Shown here one piece after another: positions 1-8,924 of a stretch of DNA of 43,815 bases; positions within the stretch are counted from its first letter, which is position 1; every line of letters begins with the position of its first letter. Origin of the DNA: Alphaproteobacteria bacterium. GTDB lineage: Bacteria; Pseudomonadota; Alphaproteobacteria; M2410. Where the stretch lies: positions 1 to 43,815 of the forward strand of contig JAJFIN010000106.1 in the NCBI GenBank assembly GCA_021774955.1, written 5' to 3'. A model generated the notes under the pieces. That model searched no databases, was not told the origin of the DNA, and worked only from the letters and a program-made list of their open reading frames with translations. The translations under genes and the position numbers were made by a program.

Positions 1-99
1 CCTTTTTCTGAAAGTGCTTTTGCTGACCTCATGGGCTTGGCTAAAAAAGGCGTGTCCGAACTTTATGTGCTTCAAAAGGGCGTTATTGAAAGCCTTTAA
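1..99 (+). CDS. rph: RNase PH, C-terminal end (partial)
   Basis: This is the last 33 codons of a gene that enters from the left edge. The translation contains a run like GLAKKGVSELYVLQKG, which matches the C-terminal helix of RNase PH, a phosphorolytic 3'-5' exoribonuclease that trims tRNA 3' ends. The call is supported by the next gene: rph directly upstream of rdgB and hemW is a common alphaproteobacterial order. Only the tail is visible, so catalytic residues cannot be checked. Confidence 0.75.
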   Translation, partial: PFSESAFADLMGLAKKGVSELYVLQKGVIESL

Positions 100-125
100 C
101 GCCAATTTTTGCCAAGGTTAAGCTT

Positions 126-743
126 ATGTCTCAAGCCCCCCGCGCGTTTCACGGCCGCTCTCTCGTGGTCGCCAGCCACAATGAGGGCAAGGTGCATGAA
201 ATCTGTGATTTGCTGACGCCTTTTAAGATCGAGGTGTTGTCTGCCCGGGAACTGGATTTGCCCGAGCCCATCGAGTCCGGCGCGACCTTTGCCGACAACG
301 CCAAGATCAAGGCCTTAAGTGCGGCGCACTCAAGCAGCCTGCCGGCGCTGGCTGATGATTCAGGCCTGTGTGTTCCAGATTTGGGCGGTGCGCCGGGGAT
401 CTATTCGGCGCGGTGGGCGGGGACGGATAAAAATTTTAACGCCGCCATGGAAAAAGTTCATAGCGATCTGGATGGACAAGGGATCACAGAGGCCCGCGCT
501 CATTTCTGGTGTTCATTGTGTCTGGGCTGGCCCGATGGACATGTGGATGTTTTTGAAGGACAGGTGCACGGCACCCTTGTCTGGCCGCCGCGGGGCCGCA
601 AAGGCTTTGGCTATGACCCGATGTTTCTGCCCGATGGGGAAAGCCAGACCTTTGGCGAGATGGATCCGGTGCGAAAACACGGCCTGTCCCATCGTGCGCG
701 CGCTTTTGAAAGTCTGATCCATGGCTGTTTCCCAGCCCGCTAA
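126..743 (+). CDS. rdgB: Non-canonical purine NTP pyrophosphatase (RdgB/HAM1)
   Basis: RdgB hydrolyses dITP, ITP and XTP to the monophosphate, keeping deaminated purines out of DNA and RNA. The 205-residue length is normal. Family motifs are present: the N-terminal nucleotide-binding run ASHNEGKVHEI at about residue 16, the central ADDSGL motif at about 75, and GFGYDPMF followed by HGLSHRARA near the C terminus. The ATG at 126 lies 26 bp after the rph stop, and the 3' end overlaps hemW by 23 bp, so rph-rdgB-hemW is probably one operon. Confidence 0.95.
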   Translation: MSQAPRAFHGRSLVVASHNEGKVHEICDLLTPFKIEVLSARELDLPEPIESGATFADNAKIKALSAAHSSSLPALADDSGLCVPDLGGAPGIYSARWAGTDKNFNAAMEKVHSDLDGQGITEARAHFWCSLCLGWPDGHVDVFEGQVHGTLVWPPRGRKGFGYDPMFLPDGESQTFGEMDPVRKHGLSHRARAFESLIHGCFPAR

Positions 744-1884
744 GCCGGGCCCGGATCTGGGTGTTTATCTTCACTGGCCGTTTTGTCAGGCTATCTGTCC
801 CTATTGCGATTTCAACGTCATCCGTGCACGGCCTATGGATCAGGTGGCTTGGGCCGAACATTATGTGCGCGAGCTGAACCATTTTCATGAATTCACACCG
901 CACCATACTTTGCGCAGTATATTTTTTGGTGGCGGTACGCCGTCGCTGATGCAGCCCGAAATTGTTGGACTGCTGATCGACCATATCAAATCTTTATGGC
1001 AGGCGCCTGGCGCCGTCGAAGTCTCGTTGGAGGCCAATCCGAGCGATGCGAGCGCCCCGATCTTGTCTGGATTTGCTAATGCCGGCGTCAATCGTTTGTC
1101 TTTGGGGGTGCAGGCGTTGAATGACAGCGACTTGAAGGGGCTGGGGCGGTGGCATACGAGCGCGCAAGCGTTAAAGGCGATTGAACATGCAAAAGCAATC
1201 TTCCCAAGTGTCTCTTTTGATTTGATTTATGGCCGACCCGGACAAACCCTCGACGCCTGGGAGACCGAGCTGGCCCAAGCTTTGGCTCTGGCGCCTGATC
1301 ATCTGTCGCTTTATCAGCTCACCATCGAGCCCGGCACCGCTTTTGAACGCGCGCAGGCGCGCGGACGCCTGATCGTGCCTGAAGAAGATGACATGGCCGG
1401 GTTTTATGAAACGGCTGGCGCGTTATGCGCCAAGGCAGGTCTTGATGCTTATGAGGTCTCCAATCACGCGAGACCCGGTGCGGCGTGCGCACATAATTTA
1501 ATTTACTGGCGCTGCGGTGACTATATTGGCGTCGGGCCAGGGGCGCACGGCAGGTTGTCCGCTGACGGACAAAGATATGCAACGGTAGCTATCAAGAAAC
1601 CCAAAGAGTGGGCGGCAAGCGTCGAGCGCCACGGTCATGGACGGGCGAACATGGAGGCGCTGGATAAAAAAGATCAGCTGACTGAGTTATTGCTTATGGG
1701 GCTGCGTGTGCAAGAAGGTGTGGATCTGGCGCGGGTTCAGGCGCTGTCGCCTGGCGGGCTGGAACGTAATATTATGGGCGATCTTCAAAGCGCGGGATTG
1801 ATCGCAACTGACGCGCTTAAAATACGCACCACACAAAAGGGCCGCGCCGTGCTTAATGCGGTCCTAGAGCGTCTTCTTAATTAA
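721..1884 (+). CDS. hemW: HemW-like radical SAM protein (heme chaperone)
   Basis: HemW proteins are radical-SAM enzymes related to the oxygen-independent coproporphyrinogen III oxidase HemN but are thought to act as heme chaperones. The CX3CX2C cluster motif (CQAICPYCDFN) lies at about residues 22-32, followed by the GGGTPS SAM-binding motif at about 69. HemN proper has a longer N-terminal extension, which is absent here, so HemW is preferred. At 387 residues it has the usual length. It overlaps the rdgB 3' end and is convergent with the next gene, which ends inside its last bases. Confidence 0.92.
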   Translation: MAVSQPAKPGPDLGVYLHWPFCQAICPYCDFNVIRARPMDQVAWAEHYVRELNHFHEFTPHHTLRSIFFGGGTPSLMQPEIVGLLIDHIKSLWQAPGAVEVSLEANPSDASAPILSGFANAGVNRLSLGVQALNDSDLKGLGRWHTSAQALKAIEHAKAIFPSVSFDLIYGRPGQTLDAWETELAQALALAPDHLSLYQLTIEPGTAFERAQARGRLIVPEEDDMAGFYETAGALCAKAGLDAYEVSNHARPGAACAHNLIYWRCGDYIGVGPGAHGRLSADGQRYATVAIKKPKEWAASVERHGHGRANMEALDKKDQLTELLLMGLRVQEGVDLARVQALSPGGLERNIMGDLQSAGLIATDALKIRTTQKGRAVLNAVLERLLN

Positions 1885-3203
1885 AACTCAAAACCTTCAA
1901 AGGAGGTCGGCGCCGGCTCGATCACTTTAAAACCTTTTTTGGTGATCTCAATGATCGAAAGGCCGCGCTGTGTCCTTCCATCGGGCAGGAAGCGGAACAG
2001 GCCATCGACGCCAAAATACCCATTGGGATCAGTGATCGCATTGGCGCTGAAGCGGCTTCCTGGCTCTGCATTGGCAAGGGAGGCCGCCAACATCACCGCG
2101 TCATAGGCAAGAGAGGCGATCCGGGACGGTTCGTGACCATAGGCGTTTTGATAATTTACCGTAAATGCTTGCCGGGCCTCAGGCGCGGGCGCGGCAAACC
2201 ACCCGCCGAGCAGAGAGGGTTCGCGGGCGATCTCAGGATTATCCCATAAGCCCGTCCCGAGAAATTTTACATAGCGTGGATCGACATCGTAATAGGGTAG
2301 AAGCGGCGCCAGGCTGCGCAGCAGATTGCCTTCTTCGGGCAGGAGTACGGCCTCATAGCCCACTTCGCCCCAGGTTTCCGAATCCTCCAGACGTTGCAAG
2401 GCGGCGCGGGACGCTTCATCATCAATTTTCCGCAGATTTTGTTTTTCCAACTCGATCGAGGATTTACGCTGGGCGTATTGCGCCAACCGCTTGACCGGCT
2501 CGAACATGGCGGAGGCTTCCCGGGCATAGTATTCTTTTTGAACGATAGTGCCGCCATATTTGGTGATGTTGGCATCAAACGCTTGGTCGACCCGGTTGCC
2601 GTAAGCACCATAGGGGATGAGAGAGGCAAACCGGCTTAGCCCGCGCCGGGTGGCGAAACGGGCAATGGCATCAAGCTCGCTTTCCGGCTGAAAGCTCAGC
2701 AAATAGACCTCTTGGCCCGCCACGGTCCGGTCGGTGGAAAAGGCGATAACGGGAATATTTCTGGTCCTGGCAAGTTCTGCTGTGGCCTTGACGGACGGGG
2801 CAAACAGAGGTCCCAGAATAATTTCCGCCCCCTGATCAAGCGCCTGCGCCGCGGCCCGCGCAGCGCCGTCAGCCGTGCCGAGCGTGTCTTTGGGAATCAG
2901 CAAAAGAGCAGTATTGCTTTGGTCGAACAAAGCAAGCTGCGCCGCGTTCAGCATTGACCTGGCCAGGGCTTGTATTTGGGGGCTTGGTGAGCTGAGCGGG
3001 AGCAACAGGGCGATGCGAACCGGTTCCCCACCTTGCATATGCTCGGGCGCGATCCACTTGGATCGATCGCCAGGAGGGAGGGGGGCGCTGTCCGGCGGCG
3101 AAAAAATCACCGGCGCCGGCAGCGAGGCGCCCTCACACCCGGCCAGCCCGACGAGAAAGAGCACAAGAAATGCGCGGCTTGTTTTGGCGATGAATTTGCG
3201 CAA
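1881..3203 (-). CDS. LpoA/LppC-like lipoprotein (penicillin-binding protein activator)
   Basis: This is a periplasmic type-1 solute-binding fold protein of the LppC/LpoA class, which in enterobacteria activates penicillin-binding proteins; in alphaproteobacteria the role is inferred. The N terminus has a hydrophobic segment ending in a lipobox (LVGLAGC), so it should be a lipoprotein. The binding fold is shown by RIALLLPLSSP, the run of Ala and Gly around ILGPLFAPSV, and IPVIAFSTDRT. The open frame continues upstream to 3371 but that part overlaps a dispersed repeat and rsmI. A TTG at 3203 just before the signal sequence is therefore a more likely start; this choice is uncertain. Confidence 0.8.
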   Translation of the reverse strand: MRKFIAKTSRAFLVLFLVGLAGCEGASLPAPVIFSPPDSAPLPPGDRSKWIAPEHMQGGEPVRIALLLPLSSPSPQIQALARSMLNAAQLALFDQSNTALLLIPKDTLGTADGAARAAAQALDQGAEIILGPLFAPSVKATAELARTRNIPVIAFSTDRTVAGQEVYLLSFQPESELDAIARFATRRGLSRFASLIPYGAYGNRVDQAFDANITKYGGTIVQKEYYAREASAMFEPVKRLAQYAQRKSSIELEKQNLRKIDDEASRAALQRLEDSETWGEVGYEAVLLPEEGNLLRSLAPLLPYYDVDPRYVKFLGTGLWDNPEIAREPSLLGGWFAAPAPEARQAFTVNYQNAYGHEPSRIASLAYDAVMLAASLANAEPGSRFSANAITDPNGYFGVDGLFRFLPDGRTQRGLSIIEITKKGFKVIEPAPTSFEGFEF

Positions 3204-3270
3204 AACCTGCGGCGCGGTATGGTGCCTGACAAAACCCAGAGCGTTATCATCCTTAACTGAATCGCAATAA

Positions 3271-3340
3271 CGCTCTAGCTTCTTAGTTTGGTCGCGTTTT
3301 CGGACGGAAAACCGGGACCACTTTTCCTGAAAACGCTCCA
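3271..3340. repeat. Dispersed Rhizobiales-type intergenic repeat
   Basis: Read on the minus strand this has the layout GAGCGTTTTC, a G/A-rich run, CCGGTTTTCC and AAAACGCGACCAAA, followed by a TAGAGC box. I recognise it as a short repeat scattered through many Rhizobiales genomes. It lies in the upstream part of the LppC-like frame and just before rsmI, which argues against translating that region. Confidence 0.5.
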
Positions 3341-3352
3341 GCGGCGCGCCCG

Positions 3353-4312
3353 ATGACAAACAGTAAATCACGAAAATCCCCTCACGACTCCACTCATAAC
3401 GCGCGTGCGAAACCCAGAAATGATCTCGCGTGGACCGACCCTATCGTTCGCCTTGCGCAAAGTAAACTTGAGCCCGCCCTTTATGTGACCGCCACACCCA
3501 TCGGCAATTTGCAGGACATCACGCTGCGGGCCCTGACCTCTCTGGCAGCGTGCGATCTCATTCTGTGCGAAGACACGCGCGTCACCCGCAAATTGCTCAC
3601 CGCCTTTGGTATCGCCAAACCCTTAAAATCATATCACGATCACAATGCGGCGAAAATGCGCCCCCGGATACTGGACTGGCTAAGGGAAGGCATGAGCATT
3701 TGCCTGGTGAGCGATGCCGGAATGCCCCTGGTCTCCGATCCCGGGTTCCAATTGGTGCGGGCGGTCCTTGAAGCAGGTCTCAAAGTGACGGTTCTGCCTG
3801 GGGCCTCTGCGCCGCTCGCGGCTCTGGCCCTGTCGGGTCTGCCGAGTGACAGCTTTTTCTTTGCCGGGTTTTTGCCGGCCAAAGCGGGCGCCCGCCAGCG
3901 CCATTTGCACGGCTTACGCGCCGTGCCGGGGAGCCTGATCTTTTTTGAATCCGGCCCCCGCCTGGCGGCCACACTCAAGCAAATGGAAGGGTCTTTGGGG
4001 TCCCGCAACGCCGCGATTGCCCGCGAGATCACCAAGAAATTCGAAGAGGTGCGCCGGGGGACCTTAGAAACATTGGCCACACATTACGCCGCCGCTCCGC
4101 CGCCCAAGGGCGAAATCGTGATTGTGGTGGCGCCGCCCCCTCAAGGGGATGAAAACCTTATTGATCCTGAGGCTGAATTGCGCCGCGCGCTGAAATTCTC
4201 TTCAACCAAAGATGCAGTGGCCGAAGTGGCGGCATTGACCGGCCTGCCGCGCAAAACAGTCTATGACCTGGCTTTGGGCCTCAAAAACGAAGGCGATCAT
4301 GGGCAAGAATGA
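3353..4312 (+). CDS. rsmI: 16S rRNA (cytidine1402-2'-O)-methyltransferase RsmI
   Basis: RsmI 2'-O-methylates C1402 in the decoding centre of 16S rRNA using SAM. The tetrapyrrole-methylase-type fold is clear: LYVTATPIGNLQDITLRAL at about residue 43, CEDTRVTRKLL at about 73, VSDAGMPLVSDPGF at about 121 and VTVLPGASA at about 144. There is a short unconserved N-terminal extension of about 40 residues, so an internal start is possible. The gene is followed, overlapping by 14 bp, by a yraN-type gene, the common arrangement in alphaproteobacteria. Confidence 0.95.
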   Translation: MTNSKSRKSPHDSTHNARAKPRNDLAWTDPIVRLAQSKLEPALYVTATPIGNLQDITLRALTSLAACDLILCEDTRVTRKLLTAFGIAKPLKSYHDHNAAKMRPRILDWLREGMSICLVSDAGMPLVSDPGFQLVRAVLEAGLKVTVLPGASAPLAALALSGLPSDSFFFAGFLPAKAGARQRHLHGLRAVPGSLIFFESGPRLAATLKQMEGSLGSRNAAIAREITKKFEEVRRGTLETLATHYAAAPPPKGEIVIVVAPPPQGDENLIDPEAELRRALKFSSTKDAVAEVAALTGLPRKTVYDLALGLKNEGDHGQE

Positions 4313-4700
4313 GAGTGCGGGCAAGCAACGTAGCGCGCGCGGCCGCCGCCACGCCTATGGCCGCGGGCTGTGGGCGGAGCGGTTGGCGGCCCTGATGCTG
4401 GTCTTCAAAGGCTACCGGATTCTTGCTCTGCGCCGCCAGACGGCGCTGGGCGAGATTGATCTGATTGCGCAAAAGGGCAGGGTTCTGGTGTTCGTGGAAG
4501 TGAAATACCGCAAGAGCGCGGCAAAAGCTCTGGAAGCGTTGACCCCGCGCCAGCGGGACCGGGTGGGCCGGGCCGCGCAACTTTTTCTCAGCTCCCGGCC
4601 GGATTTGGCTCAACTGGATCAAAGGTATGACGTTATAACGGTTTGTCCATGGAAATTAATCCAACACATTAAGAATTGCTGGCAACCATCATTAAAATAG
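4299..4700 (+). CDS. YraN/UPF0102 family endonuclease-like protein
   Basis: This is a small PD-(D/E)XK-fold protein of the UPF0102 family, whose cellular role is not settled. The diagnostic stretch LGEIDLIAQKGRVLVFVEVKYR contains the D, the E and the ExK of the fold (about residues 50-70 from this start). An in-frame ATG at 4263 also exists but lies inside rsmI; the ATG at 4299 overlaps rsmI by only 14 bp and gives a protein of usual length. It is almost certainly cotranscribed with rsmI. Confidence 0.88.
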   Translation: MGKNESAGKQRSARGRRHAYGRGLWAERLAALMLVFKGYRILALRRQTALGEIDLIAQKGRVLVFVEVKYRKSAAKALEALTPRQRDRVGRAAQLFLSSRPDLAQLDQRYDVITVCPWKLIQHIKNCWQPSLK

Positions 4701-4763
4701 TGTTATAAATTGGGATTGATTCGGCTAAATGGGCGCTGGGCCCACAGCCACCGTCTCTTAACA

Positions 4764-5462
4764 ATGATGGGCAGAGCTATGACTGATCTCACACCCCTAC
4801 CGGTAAACAATGGGTTAACTTCACCGCAGCGGCTTTTCGTGCGCTGTCTGCCGCGTTTCGGCCTGGTCGCGCTTCTGGCTTTAAGTTTATCGGGCTGTGT
4901 TGGCCTTGTTCTTGCGGGAACCGCTACAACCGGCGCTCTCGTGGCGCAGGACCGTTCGATTGGCAGCGGATTCGATGACACCGCCATCGATATGGACATC
5001 AAGAGCCGTTATGCCGAAGAAAATTTCAAAACCTTCCGGCGCGTCAATATCGAAGTTTATGAAGGCCGGGTTCTGTTGACCGGCAATGTGCCGACGGTTG
5101 AGGACCGGGCCAAAGCCGTACAGATCGCGTGGGCAGCCCCCAAAGTAGAAGAAGTAACCAATGAGATCGAGATCAATGACCGCTCGGAACTGGCGCGCTG
5201 GCCCAAAGATACGTGGATATCCACCCGTCTCAAAAGCAAATTGATTTGGGATACTAATATCAACAGTTTCAATTATCAGATCGAAATCGTGAATGGGAAT
5301 GTCTATCTGGCCGGTGTGGCGAAAGACGCTGCTGAGCTGGAGCGGGTTACTGAACATGCGCGCAAAATAAACGGGGTCAAAAAAGTTGTCAGCCATGTCC
5401 GGCTGAAAGAATCGCCGCCACGCCAAGCGGTTGCTTTGGGGGATGCTCTTGCCAAAGAGTGA
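4764..5462 (+). CDS. BON-domain outer-membrane lipoprotein (OsmY/DolP-like)
   Basis: The protein starts with a signal peptide ending in LSGC, a lipobox, and then contains two BON domains (about residues 65-130 and 140-210). Each holds the family pattern in which VEVYEGRVLLTGNV or IEIVNGNVYLAGVA is followed by acidic residues and VVSHV. BON-lipoproteins bind phospholipid at the outer membrane and support envelope integrity (DolP in E. coli). Candidate ATGs are at 4764, 4767 and 4779; the TTG at 4710 is unlikely. A good terminator follows. Confidence 0.85.
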   Translation: MMGRAMTDLTPLPVNNGLTSPQRLFVRCLPRFGLVALLALSLSGCVGLVLAGTATTGALVAQDRSIGSGFDDTAIDMDIKSRYAEENFKTFRRVNIEVYEGRVLLTGNVPTVEDRAKAVQIAWAAPKVEEVTNEIEINDRSELARWPKDTWISTRLKSKLIWDTNINSFNYQIEIVNGNVYLAGVAKDAAELERVTEHARKINGVKKVVSHVRLKESPPRQAVALGDALAKE

Positions 5463-5501
5463 TCGACCTACTGTGAGCAGCCGTTAGCGTTTCACTTCTC
5501 A

Positions 5502-5537
5502 AGGGCGCAAGGATTTAAGGATCGTTGCGCCCTTTTT
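5502..5537 (+). terminator. Rho-independent terminator after the BON gene
   Basis: A 9-bp perfect stem (AGGGCGCAA at 5502-5510 pairing with 5525-5533) with a 14-nt loop is followed by a run of T. It closes the rsmI-yraN-BON transcription unit. Confidence 0.85.
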
Positions 5538-5586
5538 GTGCGCCGCGTATGATACGTGTCACAGTTAGAGACGCGCGCGCCAGCGC

Positions 5587-5693
5587 GTTAGAGCATTTCC
5601 GAGCGAAGTGGGCACCGGTTCGCGTGAAGGAAATGCGACCAAACAACAACTTAGAGCCGTTCTGTGAGTCAAATAAAGTCGGAACGGCTCTAG
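5587..5693. repeat. Dispersed Rhizobiales-type repeat, second copy
   Basis: The first half reads TTAGAGCATTTCC, GAGCGAAGTGGGCACCGG, TTCGCGTGAAGGAAATGCG and then ACAACTTAGAGC. This is the same dispersed repeat class as the copy at 3271-3340, in opposite orientation. The second half (5652-5691) forms its own hairpin, AGAGCCGTT pairing with AACGGCTCT. It lies between the BON terminator and gshB. Confidence 0.55.
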
Positions 5694-5729
5694 CGCGAGC
5701 GATACGAACAAGAAGCAGGTGAAGAAGAC

Positions 5730-6677
5730 ATGGGCTTAAGCGTTGCGATTCAGATGGATCCCATTGACGCCATCGATATAGAAGGCGACAGCACTTTTGC
5801 TTTGGCGCTGGAGGCGCAAGGCCGCGGCCATGATCTGCTGTATTATCTGCCGCGGCATCTCAGTTTGAAAAACGGTCAGGTGATCACCAAGGCTCATCGC
5901 TTGCATGTGCAGCATCAAATCGGTGATCACTTTCGTCTCGGGGACCCGGCGCCGCTTGATCTGGCAAGTGTTGACGTGGTGCTGATGCGTCAGGACCCGC
6001 CCTTTGACATGAGCTATATCACCGCCACCCATCTTTTGCAGCGCATTCATCCCAAAACCCTGGTGGTCAATGATCCGGCCCATGTGCGCAACGCGCCGGA
6101 AAAGCTCTTTGTCACGGAGTTTGACGGCGTCATGCCGCCCACCCTCATTTCCAGCGATGAAGACGAAATCCGCGCTTTTCGCAACGAGCATGAGGACCTG
6201 ATCCTGAAACCGCTGTTCGGCAATGGCGGGGCGGGCGTCTTTCGTTTGGCGCCGGGTGATGAAAACCTGGGCGCGCTGCTGGAGATGTTCACCCAGTTTT
6301 ACCGCGAGCCGGTGGTGGCGCAAGCCTATGTGCCCGCCGTGCGCCAAGGTGACAAGCGCATCATTCTGGTGGACGGGCTTCCCGTCGGGGCCATCAACCG
6401 GGTGCCCGCGCCCGGCGAATCGCGCTCCAACATGCATGTCGGCGGCCGGCCGGAGCCATCCATTCTCACCCCCCGCGAGCAGGAGATCTGCGCCGCGATC
6501 GGCCCTGAGCTGAAACGGCGCGGTTTGATTTTCGTGGGCATTGATGTCATCGGCGAGTACCTCACCGAGATCAACGTCACCTCCCCCACCGGCATTCAGG
6601 AAATCGAGCGCTTTGACGGCGTCAACATTGCCGGGCTGATCTGGGACGCCATCGAAGAACGGATCGCGGGGCAATGA
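5730..6677 (+). CDS. gshB: Glutathione synthetase
   Basis: GshB is an ATP-grasp ligase that joins gamma-glutamylcysteine and glycine. Supporting motifs are the N-terminal DPIDAIDIEGDSTFAL, the RQDPPFDMSYI substrate region at about residue 88, LKPLFGNGGAGVFRL (glycine-rich ATP loop) at about 155, and INVTSPTGIQEIE near the C terminus. The 315-residue length is normal. Gene order BON-gshB-comM is common in alphaproteobacteria. Confidence 0.95.
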   Translation: MGLSVAIQMDPIDAIDIEGDSTFALALEAQGRGHDLLYYLPRHLSLKNGQVITKAHRLHVQHQIGDHFRLGDPAPLDLASVDVVLMRQDPPFDMSYITATHLLQRIHPKTLVVNDPAHVRNAPEKLFVTEFDGVMPPTLISSDEDEIRAFRNEHEDLILKPLFGNGGAGVFRLAPGDENLGALLEMFTQFYREPVVAQAYVPAVRQGDKRIILVDGLPVGAINRVPAPGESRSNMHVGGRPEPSILTPREQEICAAIGPELKRRGLIFVGIDVIGEYLTEINVTSPTGIQEIERFDGVNIAGLIWDAIEERIAGQ

Positions 6678-6762
6678 TCATATTTTGTTCTCATAATGTT
6701 CTTGCACACTCAACCATTACGCGATAACCTCGCGTATTCGTTAAGTATACAAGGGAACATCC

Positions 6763-7680
6763 ATGGTTGCCCATGTCTATACGGTTGCGTTTGATGGCAT
6801 CGAAGCGCGGGAAGTTGATGTTCAGGTCCATATGGCCAGCGGCATGCCGGGCTTTACCATCGTCGGGCTTGGGGACAAAGCAGTGGCGGAAAGCCGCGAG
6901 AGGGTCCGCGCCGCGCTCTCGGCCATCGGGCTTGCTCTGCCGCCCAAACGCATCACGGTAAATCTGGCGCCGGCTGATCTGCCCAAGGAAGGCAGCCATT
7001 ATGACTTGCCCATCGCGCTGGGCCTGTTGGTAGGGCTGGAGGCCCTACCGGGTGACAGCCTCAGCCGCTATACCGCCATGGGCGAGCTGTCGCTTGACGG
7101 CGGCATCACTCGCGTTGCCGGGGCGCTTCCGGCGGCGGTGGCGGCGCATGGCGCCGATCGCGGGTTGATTTGCCCCGCAGACTGCGGCGCGGAAGCCGCG
7201 TGGTCGGCCAATCCGGACATTCTGGCGCCCCTCAACCTCATCGCTCTGGTCAATCATTTTAAGGGCAGTCAAGTGCTTAGCCCTCCTAAGCCGGGCGCCG
7301 CCCTGGCGCGGTGCGTGGTGGCTGATCTCAAAGATATCAAAGGCCAGGAAAGCGCCAAACGGGCTTTGGAAGTGGTGGCCGCCGGGGGCCATAACATGCT
7401 GATGACGGGGCCGCCGGGCGCCGGTAAATCCATGCTGGCCCAGCGCCTGCCCGGGATTTTGCCGCCGCTTTGCGTCGAAGAGATGCTGGAGGTGAGCATG
7501 GTGCATTCGGTCGCGGGTCTCCTCGAACACGGCGCCATTGCCCAAGACCGGCCCTACCGTGCGCCTCATCACTCGGCCAGCATGGCGGCGCTGGTGGGGG
7601 GCGGTTTGCGGGTGAAACCGGGGGAAGTGTCTCTGGCGCATCTGGGTGTGTTGTTTTTGGATGAATTGCCGGAATTCTCC
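6763..7680 (+). pseudogene. comM: comM/yifB, 5' part, disrupted by the IS1595 element
   Basis: ComM is a hexameric AAA+ helicase of the Mg-chelatase-like family that drives branch migration during natural transformation. The first 306 residues are intact: the N-terminal Lon-like domain (PGFTIVGLGDKAVAESRERV, PADLPKEGSHYDLPIALG) and the Walker A GPPGAGKSM at about residue 218. The frame is cut within the Walker B-region motif FLDELPEFS, where the insertion sequence begins, and terminates at a TAG a few codons inside the element. The next 39 codons resume at 11584. About the last third is missing from the window. Confidence 0.93.
7671..7680. repeat. Target-site duplication, left copy (IS1595 element)
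   Basis: GGAATTCTCC occurs here and again at 11574-11583, on the outer sides of the terminal inverted repeats. The target is nearly palindromic, so the boundary is ambiguous: an 8-bp duplication GAATTCTC with the element starting one base earlier fits equally well and agrees with the 8-bp duplications usual for IS1595. Confidence 0.85.
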
Positions 7681-7703
7681 GGCATTATGTAGCAAACGCA
7701 CCT
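7681..7703 (+). repeat. Left terminal inverted repeat
   Basis: It begins GGCATTATGTAGCAAACGCA and matches the right end in inverse orientation over about 22 bases with one mismatch. It also supplies the TAG that ends the broken comM frame. Confidence 0.88.
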
Positions 7704-7768
7704 TCGGGGAGACTCGTCATGATTGAGCTAGAATCCACCTTTCCACCTACTCGTGGTAGGGATCGAGG

Positions 7769-8647
7769 ATGGATTATCTGTCTTATTTGTGGATGGTGCT
7801 CAAACTCGCCTGGCAAGGAGCTTGGAGCGTGGTGACTGAGCATTCTATCAAGACGCTGTTGCGTGATGCAGTGATTTTAACCGTCACCCTTGGTGCCTTA
7901 CGGTACTTGCAGCCAGTATTGACGAACGCCAACCTCATGAGTGAGGACAATGTTAGTGATACTATTATCTGGATTGTCGGGTTTTTAATTTCGGCTGTAG
8001 CAGTATTTGCGCTCATATTTGTCGTTCAAGGGGTGCTTGTTGTGCCCTATCGTCTTTGGAGAGAGCAAAAGCAAAGAATTTTTGGCCTGCTGCCAGACTA
8101 TGAGAAAAAACGCCTTGGTCCTTTGGCAGAGATGGCATCGCCAGCCAATCAGAAGCTGAGAGAAAGATTAGGAACCTTCGCCTGTGAATATCTTGATCCT
8201 GCATTTCGAGCACTCAACAAGGTACAGTTATCTCTCGTTGTTCAATGCAAACAACTATTTGGTGGACCATCATTTGGTGAGGCGTGCGTTAACGGGATTA
8301 TGGATCAAACTGTTGAATCGTCGGAAGACATATCTGACTTAACATATCCGCTTTATTTGGAGAGGCAATCCTTTGATGAAGCCGCCACCAAAACGCATAT
8401 GATTTTACAGCGATACGAAAAAGCTCAAACAATCCTTTGTCAAAGTCTTGATTATCTCGTTCAATCTAATTGCGATATTACCCCTGAGACACGAGCCAAG
8501 CTGGCGGAATGGAAGGCTATGGATGAGGCAATGTACGAAGCGCTGGATGAGTTGAAAGGCATGTATGGCATGGTGGCGATCAGCCAAATCCAGAGTACAT
8601 CCGCTCGAAACTTTGATGCATCCAAGTTCTCGGGGTTACAAGACTAA
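7769..8647 (+). CDS. Passenger: two-TM membrane protein, function unknown
   Basis: The 292-residue product has two predicted membrane helices near the N terminus (about residues 28-52, weaker, and 70-95, VGFLISAVAVFALIFVVQGV). A long, mainly helical cytoplasmic part with no motif I recognise follows. It reads outward from the left end of the element and its start follows GATCGAGG, a plausible ribosome-binding site. It is convergent with the DUF6471-like gene, overlapping by 12 bp. Base composition is lower in GC than comM around it. Confidence 0.7.
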   Translation: MDYLSYLWMVLKLAWQGAWSVVTEHSIKTLLRDAVILTVTLGALRYLQPVLTNANLMSEDNVSDTIIWIVGFLISAVAVFALIFVVQGVLVVPYRLWREQKQRIFGLLPDYEKKRLGPLAEMASPANQKLRERLGTFACEYLDPAFRALNKVQLSLVVQCKQLFGGPSFGEACVNGIMDQTVESSEDISDLTYPLYLERQSFDEAATKTHMILQRYEKAQTILCQSLDYLVQSNCDITPETRAKLAEWKAMDEAMYEALDELKGMYGMVAISQIQSTSARNFDASKFSGLQD

Positions 8648-8857
8648 CTCTTTGCAGCCGATTGCAATTAGGCATTGGATAAAAAATACAGCGGAAAAAC
8701 CCCCGCGTGCAATCTTATTGGCTATGTTCCTCTCGGTTTCATGGATTCCGACCCCTTCCAGACGTTCAGCTAGATCCCGGTAGCTGATATTCCGCCGCTT
8801 AAGTTCCGCTTTCAGGATGCCTTTGACGCGATCCTGCCATTCTTTATCTGCTGGCAT
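8636..8857 (-). CDS. Passenger: DUF6471-like small HTH-type protein
   Basis: The 73-residue protein (MPADKEWQDRVKGILKAEL, then LAERLEGVGIHETERNIANKI) resembles the DUF6471 family, with a helix-turn-helix-like pattern. The open frame extends to 8956, but the ATG at 8857 is chosen because GGAG sits eight bases before it, and the upstream extension lies in an operator-like inverted repeat. It diverges from the transposase and may regulate it; that role is inference. Confidence 0.7.
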   Translation of the reverse strand: MPADKEWQDRVKGILKAELKRRNISYRDLAERLEGVGIHETERNIANKIARGGFSAVFFIQCLIAIGCKELVL

Positions 8858-8924
8858 GATAAATTCTCCGAATTTGATGATAAAATCATCATATTCGATG
8901 TTTTCATCCTTGACAATGGTGTAT

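Noticed and set aside
484..984. Minus-strand 166-codon open frame across rdgB and hemW
   Set aside because: It is antisense to two strongly supported genes, and its translation is low-complexity and unlike any family.
5736..6674. Minus-strand 312-codon open frame opposite gshB
   Set aside because: It mirrors the codon bias of the GC-rich gshB gene; gshB itself has all family motifs.
7045..7701. Minus-strand 218-codon frame opposite comM
   Set aside because: It is antisense to conserved comM domains and its sequence is the typical shadow of GC-rich codons.
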